Positions 58,023-64,000 of a stretch of 64,000 nucleotides of DNA are shown piece after piece (positions within the stretch are counted from its first letter, which is position 1; every line of letters starts with the position of its first letter). Made by a program: the position numbers and the translations under genes. Source of the stretch: Brachionus manjavacas (taxonomy: Eukaryota > Rotifera > Eurotatoria > Ploima > Brachionidae); NCBI GenBank assembly GCA_019054805.1, contig JAHQIY010000007.1, forward strand, positions 6,143,501-6,207,500. The letters run 5' to 3'. Under the pieces are notes generated by a model. That model was not told the DNA's origin. It searched no databases and worked only from the letters and a program-made list of their open reading frames with translations.

Positions 58023-58431
58023 TTTTGATGCGAATTTTTAGACAAGTATATCATGTGAATTTTAATTTTGAAAATTTATGAAAATTTTTAAAATCATATG
58101 ATCACTTTATAGAAAGAATGATGCCAAATAATTTTATGATTGAACAACTAGGACTTAAAAGTAGTCTTGGGGATATTTTTAACTGTAATTTTATAGCTAT
58201 TTATTAGAAGCCCCATGAGCAAAAAATGTTTAAATGATCTTACATATTTTCTGATACCTATGACTGTTTTCCAGATGCGGATATAAAGTTTTTTTTAATT
58301 TAAATTCGGCGTTCAGACGCAGTTTTTAATTTAGGAAATTAATAGAATTCAATTGAAGCATAATAATTTCAAAAAAATTAAGTTTTCATTAAATTCTTGC
58401 GAGAAAAAAATAATTTTAAATTATAATTTCA
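58023..58431. other. 5' flank of WASHC2, no gene seen
   Basis: AT-rich; no promoter motif recognised. Confidence 0.45.
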
Positions 58432-59041
58432 GCTAGCAAAGCAAGTCAGGTGCTTGGTATTCTAAAGAAGTCCTTTAGAACAAGAAAGCAATCAGTGTGG
58501 AAGAAGCTAATCACTACGTATGTAAGACCACATGTCGAATTCGCAATTTCAGTCTGGAATCCATACCAACACGGGGATATCAACGTGGTAGAACGCGTAA
58601 TGCGAAGGGCGACAAAGGTTCCTGGTCGTCTGCGAGACCTAAACTATGTTGAACGTTGCAAAAAGCTGGGTTTGACCAATCTAAAGGCGAGGCGATTGAG
58701 CAGTTTAAAATTGCAGAAGGAATAGAGCATGTTGAATTTGCCGCACCGACTTCCATTTCTGCGCCAAGAGGCAATAGGAGGGCGAGATTGAGACGAGAAT
58801 TGGTGAAGAACTGTAATCAACGACATAACTTTTTCTGCAACCGAATTTTCAATGACTGGAACGATCTTAACGACTCGATGATCATCGCCAAAAGTACCAA
58901 CGACTTCAAAAGCAAGCTTGACAAAACAGCAACTTAACTACGGCAAGTGGCGACCATACAGGGTGTCGTCACACATCGCGTTATGCATCATTCTGCATGC
59001 AAATCGCGACTTGTAGCCTACCCCTTACTACTACTACTATA
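58432..59041 (+). mobile_element. LINE copy D
   Basis: Plus-strand frames give SQVLGILKKSFRTRKQSVWK, LITTYVRPHVEFAISVWNPY, VERVMRRATKVPGRLRDLNY, then (shifted) RRELVKNCNQRHNFFCNRIF and WNDLNDSMIIAKSTNDFKSK. It ends in CTTACTACTACTACTATAA. It is the RT C-terminus only, GC-richer than its surroundings and thus perhaps younger than other copies. One frameshift at about 58720. Confidence 0.87.
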
Positions 59042-59179
59042 ATTTATTTTAGCAATTGTAGAATAAACATTAAACTTAGAAGGGTTTCATCAATTACCAC
59101 TAGTGAATACTAATCGTATGACATCAATTTTTTTTTTTACCCAAAAAATCTGAAAATTGATTAATTTTTTAGTTTAACA

Positions 59180-60010
59180 CACAGGCAATTATAAATTTTA
59201 AAAAAGTTCAGAGCAGCTTTTTTGGAATTTCGTATCTTCTGCCTAAAAATAGTCCCACCTCTTCACCTAAATTCAAATCATTTATATACAAAACATATTG
59301 CTTATCTAAATTCACATATGGTCTTGAGGCTCTCACTCTTAATTCGACCTCAAAGGATTCAATAAATAAATTACAAAACAACTTAATTAGACAAATATTT
59401 GGTTTAAAAGCCTACTGTCACATGTCACGAGTCTTAAAAGTACTGAAATTATTCAACTTTGATGAACTTTATCTATTTTCAAAACTAACTTTTATTGATA
59501 CAATTAAATATAATTATTTATCATCACAATTTTTAAAATATATGCTTAATGACCCCCCCTCTAATAAATCTTTTTCCTCTGACTTGGTTCTTATTTCCAA
59601 GTACTTTAAAATTGAAACCTCAAAAATTACAGTAAATACAAACCAACTTAAAGAAAATCTTAAGATTAATCTGATTTCTAATGATGGTATATCTGATTCA
59701 ATTTGGTTATGTCTATGCAATTTAAAATTAAAACATTACAGAACTCTCCTAAACGAGCTAATTCAAAATAAAAGAAATTCATGAATTTTGGTCCAAATTA
59801 TCTTGCTTTCTAACTTTCATGCCTTTTTCTATTTTCGAACTAATGTTCCTTTTTTATTTTTTGTAATTTTATTTTTAGGTAATAATTTTTCATTTTTAAA
59901 AAAACACAAAAGCACAAAAAATCTGTTTATATGTTTTTTTTTTTTTTTTTTTTACTTCTCCTTAAAGGAGGTTAATTCAATTCAATAAATAAATAAATAA
60001 ATAAATAATA
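59180..60010 (+). mobile_element. LINE copy K
   Basis: The plus-strand frame (one early slip) reads KFKSFIYKTYCLSKFTYGLE, NKLQNNLIRQIFGLKAYCHM, VLKLFNFDELYLFSKLTFID and ends at 59784. A 3' UTR follows with CTCCTTAAAGGAGGTTAATTC and a (TAAA)n tail to 60010. It is a third LINE family, defined by its AAAGGAGGTTAATTCAATTC end. Confidence 0.8.
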
Positions 60011-60210
60011 GAGAAAAAATTTTTTAGAGAATTTTTATTTTATAGAAAAAAAATAGAAATAATTAAGTGTCAATATTATAGAGAATATATTTATTAGAAA
60101 AAAAAATACAATAGAGAAAGTAAATTAGAGAATTTTTTTTAGAGAAAAAAATAGCGACAAAAATTAATCAATTAGCAAATTAGCAAAGCCACGAATAAAT
60201 AAATCTTAAT

Positions 60211-60290
60211 TGTTTTTATTATTTATTTATTTATTGAATTGAATTGAATTAACCTCCTTTAAGGAGAAGTAAAAAAAAATAAAGAAGAGA
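60211..60290 (-). mobile_element. LINE 3' end, family of K, opposite orientation
   Basis: Contains the reverse complement of the K-family end (GAATTAACCTCCTTTAAGGA) with its (TAAA)n tail at 60211-60235. Together with K it makes a tail-to-tail pair separated by 200 bp. Confidence 0.75.
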
Positions 60291-60344
60291 CAAAAAAGGG
60301 TTTGGAGTGTAACCCTAAAATTTTTTGTGTGTTGTGTTTTATTA

Positions 60345-60640
60345 TAATCAAAAACTTGTCGTTTTATCTTTTCTTCTTTTTTTCTTAGCTTTTAATGTCA
60401 TTGACTTAATTAGATTACCAGCAAACAACAACAACAAATCAGACTCCATTTTATTTTGTTCCAATCTGAAAAATTCAACTACTTTAGGGACTGTTAAGTT
60501 ATGCCTTACATCTGATTTTATTCGTGAATGCCACGATTCTGCGTTATTGTTAGTACGTGGCAAATCACTTTTAACGCGCTCGTGCAAGTTCCAAAGCTCA
60601 ATGGGGAAACGAGGTTTTTTGCTCAATGGGCATGATTTTT
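60345..60640 (-). pseudogene. MULE transposase C-terminal fragment
   Basis: A minus-strand frame of about 92 codons: FPIELWNLHERVKSDLPRTN, NNAESWHSRIKSDVRHNL, VPKVVEFFRLEQNKMESD, then a Lys/Arg-rich end. The LPRTNN..E.WH block is the C-terminal signature also seen at 45200-45560. No catalytic core is attached. Confidence 0.7.
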
Positions 60641-60814
60641 TTTCTCTCTTTTGTTTATTCTCTATGATGATTTTTTTTATTATAATTATCTTTTATTTTT
60701 TTTATTATCATGCGTCTAAGTCTAAAGGCCGGCCAACAAAAAAATGAAAAATAATGAAAATTTTTTACTAATGTGTAATTTTTTTGTTTTTATTTTTACT
60801 AAGGTTCAGGAAAT

Positions 60815-60985
60815 GCAAAATGTTCACGCTATCTTAGGATTCGATTTTCGACCTCAAATTCGTAATCTGCATTTGTAAAAACCTTAATTTTTAGAGGAGG
60901 GGGGGGGGGTTAACAAAAAAAATTTTTTCCGCAACAGGGGCTCAAAGAGTTTTTTATTTTATTTATTTATTTATTTATTTATTCA
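60815..60985 (-). repeat. Dispersed repeat with poly-G/C run and a (TTTA)n tract
   Basis: 60815-60950 in reverse matches 12420-12550 (C-homopolymer, GAGGTCGAAA, AGATAGCGTG). A TTTATTTA microsatellite at 60955-60985 follows. Confidence 0.6.
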
Positions 60986-62231
60986 ATGAACGCCTTGTAG
61001 GCGAGAGTTTTTTAATTGTCAAAAGTATGCTTCGGTCCGATGAGAATATCTTTTTGCAAACATATACAAAAGATATATAAATCACATACCATCTTTTAGA
61101 GCAAAAATTCTCTATTAGAAAATAGCTTTTTTTCTTCCAAAAAAAAATTTAGTCTCGAGATTTTTTCAAAAAAAGCCGAAATTTTACCTATTTTTTTGTT
61201 TTTCTGTATCTAGTCCCAAGGACTCCCTGATCCCAAATGAGATATACAAATTCTGAAAAATTTTAGGTTTTACTTTATTTATTTTCTCTTTTATTTCTCT
61301 TTAAAAAAGGGCAACTTGAAGTTCATGATCATAATCAAATAATCAATATTTAATTGATTAAAATCTTAATAAAAATGATAAAATTAGATTTTTTTAATTT
61401 TTTTTAAATAAACATTAGATGCTTATTATTTTAATTAAAAAAAAAAAAAAATTTTTTTTCTTAATGACCTTTAATTGATTCTCTAAAATTTTTATTTGAA
61501 AACTATTTTTATAAATTTAAAATCGACATTTAGTTATCCAAATTATGGCTCAGATAAACGCTTTAAATAATATTTAAATATCAATAAAATTAAATTACGG
61601 CGAGACAAAGTTAAATTTTGTATTGTAAAATTTCAAAATAGTGATTAAGTATTCAATTTAATTTTAAATATATAATTTTCTATCAAATTATTGATAAAAA
61701 AAATAATGTTTAATAAATTTAAGTCATTTGTTATTAAAAAATTGATAAAAATATCTTTTTATTTAAATCAAAAACTAAAAATTTTGATTTGAAATTTACA
61801 TTTGATCATGAACATCAATTTGCCTAAAAAAGTGTTCAAAATGAGACATTATTAAAAAAATTGAAAAAAATAAGTTTTTTGAAGTTTTTAATCAAAATGT
61901 GTATATGTAATTCAACTTACTTTTAAAAAAAAAATTATAATTTTTAAACAAAATTTTAAGTAAATGAGTTATCTCGTTAAATAATTAAATGTGCTCCTTT
62001 TTTATTTTCAATTTTACTGCTTGATTCAATAAATTTACCACTAAATTATAATTTACAGCCAAATTTAAAACAAAATGTTTAAATATCATCTTAATGTATT
62101 TGATTTTATGCTTTAGCTTTGTAATTTTTTTGATTTTTTATTAAAAATAAAATAAATTTTAGCATGCTGCTTAAAAGTTTAAATATTTTGATAGACTTTT
62201 GAAGGACAAAGTAAAAACAAATAAAAATTTT
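60986..62231. other. 3' flank of the SLC15 gene, no gene seen
   Basis: AT-rich. 61010-61250 is somewhat GC-richer and may continue the repeat. A minus-strand AATAAA at about 62142-62137 could be the poly(A) signal of the transporter. Confidence 0.45.
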
Positions 62232-64000
62232 TCAAATTTTCTCGTCTTCTTCATAAGGGACAACCTCGTTTTTGTTTCGCTTTTTATCTGACTTATCTTG
62301 GTCTTCCACATACTTATAATTGTAGCTCAAAGCCAAAAAAATTAATGTAGCTAATAGCATGAGTCCAGCAAAAAAAACATATTCATAAACTTGATCATCT
62401 ATTGCTCGTGCTTCGGCAATAATTACCACTATTAGATTACCAAAAGCAACAGTCAAGAACCAGATGGCCTGCAAAACAGACTTCATTGTGGTCGGAGCTT
62501 GGGAGTAAGCAAAGGATACACCACTAATGGAGAACATAATCTCCCCCACTGTCATCACAAATATCTGAATTAGCTGCCACCAAATGGCAATGCCATTTTG
62601 ATAAAAATCTGTCATTTGAACAAAATCAAGCTTTTTGGTGATTGGATTTTGGAACAAAAACACTGTGTACTTGGCACAAATTTCCAGCAAGAAATCATCT
62701 GATTTTATACTATTTTGATCATCCCTTTTGTCCGTCACTTCAAACAAGTAATTTGCATAAGACTGTTCCTCATAGCCTGCTGATGTGTCATACGAATTGA
62801 CTGTGAAATTTTTACCAGACAGTTTAGCTTGGTACCTTGTATGGTCTAAATTAAAGGTCATAAATCTTATATTAGATTTTCCAATTATTTTCTTTCCGAA
62901 ATCGAATTCAAATTCTTCCATTGAGTCCACTCTTCCATTGGCGTCTTCGTAAAAAATAAAGACTTTTTTGGCATTTTTATTGCTCATGATTAAGCTTCCA
63001 GAGTTTTTTCCACTGCACTTGAATTGAACATTTTGGTCCGATCCTTGGACTAAATCTACAAACGAATCTGGCAGTTTGTAGACCTCATTTTTGAGATAGT
63101 TAACTTTGGAAGCGTCTAGCAATTTTTCTCCACCATTGTAAGTGAGCTCAAGGTCACACGAGGCCGTGTTGATTACCCTAATTTGACTCACTGGGTTCGC
63201 AGCACTAGACGCAGATTGCATTTGCTTTTCTAGAACTGCGGCAACTCCGAACGAGGCCGAGGCAAACAGCAGACCGACAAAAATTCTCTGAAGCTGCTTT
63301 TTCAGAAGGTTGAATTTGGCCAAAAATGGATAAACAAATGCGTCAAATATTGGCACCAAAGCAACTATCAAAATTGGGTTGATGGCTTGGAACTGGTCAG
63401 GCTTGATGGTAAATGAGCGTCCAATTCGGCCCGAAAGCTGTTGGGCTTGTTCGGTCCAGCGTGATCCTTGTTGGTCATAGAGCGTCCAGAAGATGGGAAG
63501 AGGCAGAAAAACCACAAACACCCGCACAACTGCTTTGACGTCAGAGATAATCTGCTTCGAAAAGTTGGACTCTTCCGCATAGTCCAACCAGTGGTCCTTT
63601 TTTATGAACTTTTTCATTCTTATTTTGTTCCTAATGCCGCAGAATATAATTTGCACTGTTTGCAAAATGACATTTTTTCCTTTTTTCACTTTGGACCGCA
63701 CGTAAAAAGGTGTGCCCAAAAGAAAGAGAAAAATGGCTATAAGCATAAAGAGAGCTGGCACACCGAACGCCAAAGGGTAGCAGTCATTTCCGAAGCATTT
63801 CACGTCAGACCGAAAGATGGGAGTCAGAATGGTGGCAAGGGTGCTGCCAACATTAATTGACAGGTAGAACACAGAGAAAAAATTTTCCAAATAGCGAGTT
63901 TGAGTGGGCTTGAATTGGTTGCCGCCAAAAGCTGATACACAGGGCTTGATGCCACCGGTTCCAAAAGCAATCAATATTAGGCCTATGACGGGACCATAAA
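62232..64000 (-). CDS. SLC15: SLC15 proton-coupled oligopeptide transporter (PEPT type), 5' partial
   Basis: One uninterrupted frame of 588 codons runs from the window edge to the stop at 62232; it starts inside the protein (IGLILIAFGTGGIKPC). Signature blocks are GTGGIKPCVSAFGGNQF and FFSVFYLSINVGSTLATI (PTR2 family), CYPLAFGVPALFM, LPLPIFWTLYDQQGSRW, PDQFQAINPILIVALVPIFD, and near the end EIMFSISGVSFAYSQAPTTM followed by KSVLQAIWFLTVAFGN. Between them lies a roughly 190-residue luminal/extracellular domain, as in PEPT1/PEPT2. These carriers import di- and tripeptides with protons across epithelial membranes. The acidic/basic cytoplasmic tail (KSDKKRNKNEVVPYEEDEKI) is short. The first 3-4 membrane segments lie beyond the window. 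PEPT1 versus PEPT2 cannot be decided. Confidence 0.95.
   Translation of the reverse strand, partial: YGPVIGLILIAFGTGGIKPCVSAFGGNQFKPTQTRYLENFFSVFYLSINVGSTLATILTPIFRSDVKCFGNDCYPLAFGVPALFMLIAIFLFLLGTPFYVRSKVKKGKNVILQTVQIIFCGIRNKIRMKKFIKKDHWLDYAEESNFSKQIISDVKAVVRVFVVFLPLPIFWTLYDQQGSRWTEQAQQLSGRIGRSFTIKPDQFQAINPILIVALVPIFDAFVYPFLAKFNLLKKQLQRIFVGLLFASASFGVAAVLEKQMQSASSAANPVSQIRVINTASCDLELTYNGGEKLLDASKVNYLKNEVYKLPDSFVDLVQGSDQNVQFKCSGKNSGSLIMSNKNAKKVFIFYEDANGRVDSMEEFEFDFGKKIIGKSNIRFMTFNLDHTRYQAKLSGKNFTVNSYDTSAGYEEQSYANYLFEVTDKRDDQNSIKSDDFLLEICAKYTVFLFQNPITKKLDFVQMTDFYQNGIAIWWQLIQIFVMTVGEIMFSISGVSFAYSQAPTTMKSVLQAIWFLTVAFGNLIVVIIAEARAIDDQVYEYVFFAGLMLLATLIFLALSYNYKYVEDQDKSDKKRNKNEVVPYEEDEKI

Noticed and set aside
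60325-60747. Plus-strand frame of 140 codons ending in GRPTKK
   Set aside because: Lies antisense to the MULE fragment whose minus-strand motifs are clear; the rest is Phe/Ile-rich composition. The AT-hook-like end is probably coincidence.
63368-63860. Open frames overlapping the SLC15 transporter
   Set aside because: Alternative-frame shadows of a highly conserved coding region.

Overview
The window is AT-rich nuclear DNA from an animal. Its genes have spliceosomal introns (many only about 47-60 nt), the standard stop codons are used, and the recognisable proteins are metazoan: ARL3, the tubulin polyglutamylase TTLL11, the WASH-complex subunit WASHC2 (FAM21), an SLC15 peptide transporter, an ApoD-like lipocalin and a divergent FGF8/17/18-like ligand. 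Base composition, intron size and the crowd of short, decayed non-LTR elements fit a small lophotrochozoan such as a monogonont rotifer. That assignment is inference; no rRNA, tRNA or mitochondrial marker is present to fix it.

Layout. 1-3600: the edge of an unidentified gene (-), ARL3 (-), a possible divergent first exon (+), then a reverse transcriptase-RNase H retroelement that carries a hAT-type MITE inside its reading frame. 4700-9400: MULE and LINE debris, including a LINE that received two later insertions. 9989-11943: a tight minus-strand cluster of small multi-exon genes of unknown function. 13311-13611: a small gene for a predicted GPI-anchored, Thr-rich surface protein. 15890-18720: a dead mariner and two MULE halves. 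19240-21819: the FGF-like gene (-). 21820-39970: mostly non-coding, with LINE copies, MITEs, a long foldback element and two dispersed repeats. 39971-50491: a lipocalin terminal exon (+) meeting TTLL11 (-) tail to tail, with one base between their stop codons; TTLL11 intron 3 (6.6 kb) is filled with transposon remains. 51378-53690: three LINE fragments. 54509-58022: WASHC2 (-). 58432-60950: LINE, MULE and repeat remains. 62232-64000: SLC15 transporter (-), 5' end outside the window.

The host genes form no pathway or operon beyond possible tight spacing at 9989-11943. ARL3 and TTLL11 both act in cilia and WASHC2 acts on endosomes, but they are separated by long repeat tracts. The window is best read as ordinary, well-conserved genes set in a transposon graveyard whose insertion history can be read from target-site duplications, nested elements and one twin-priming inversion.
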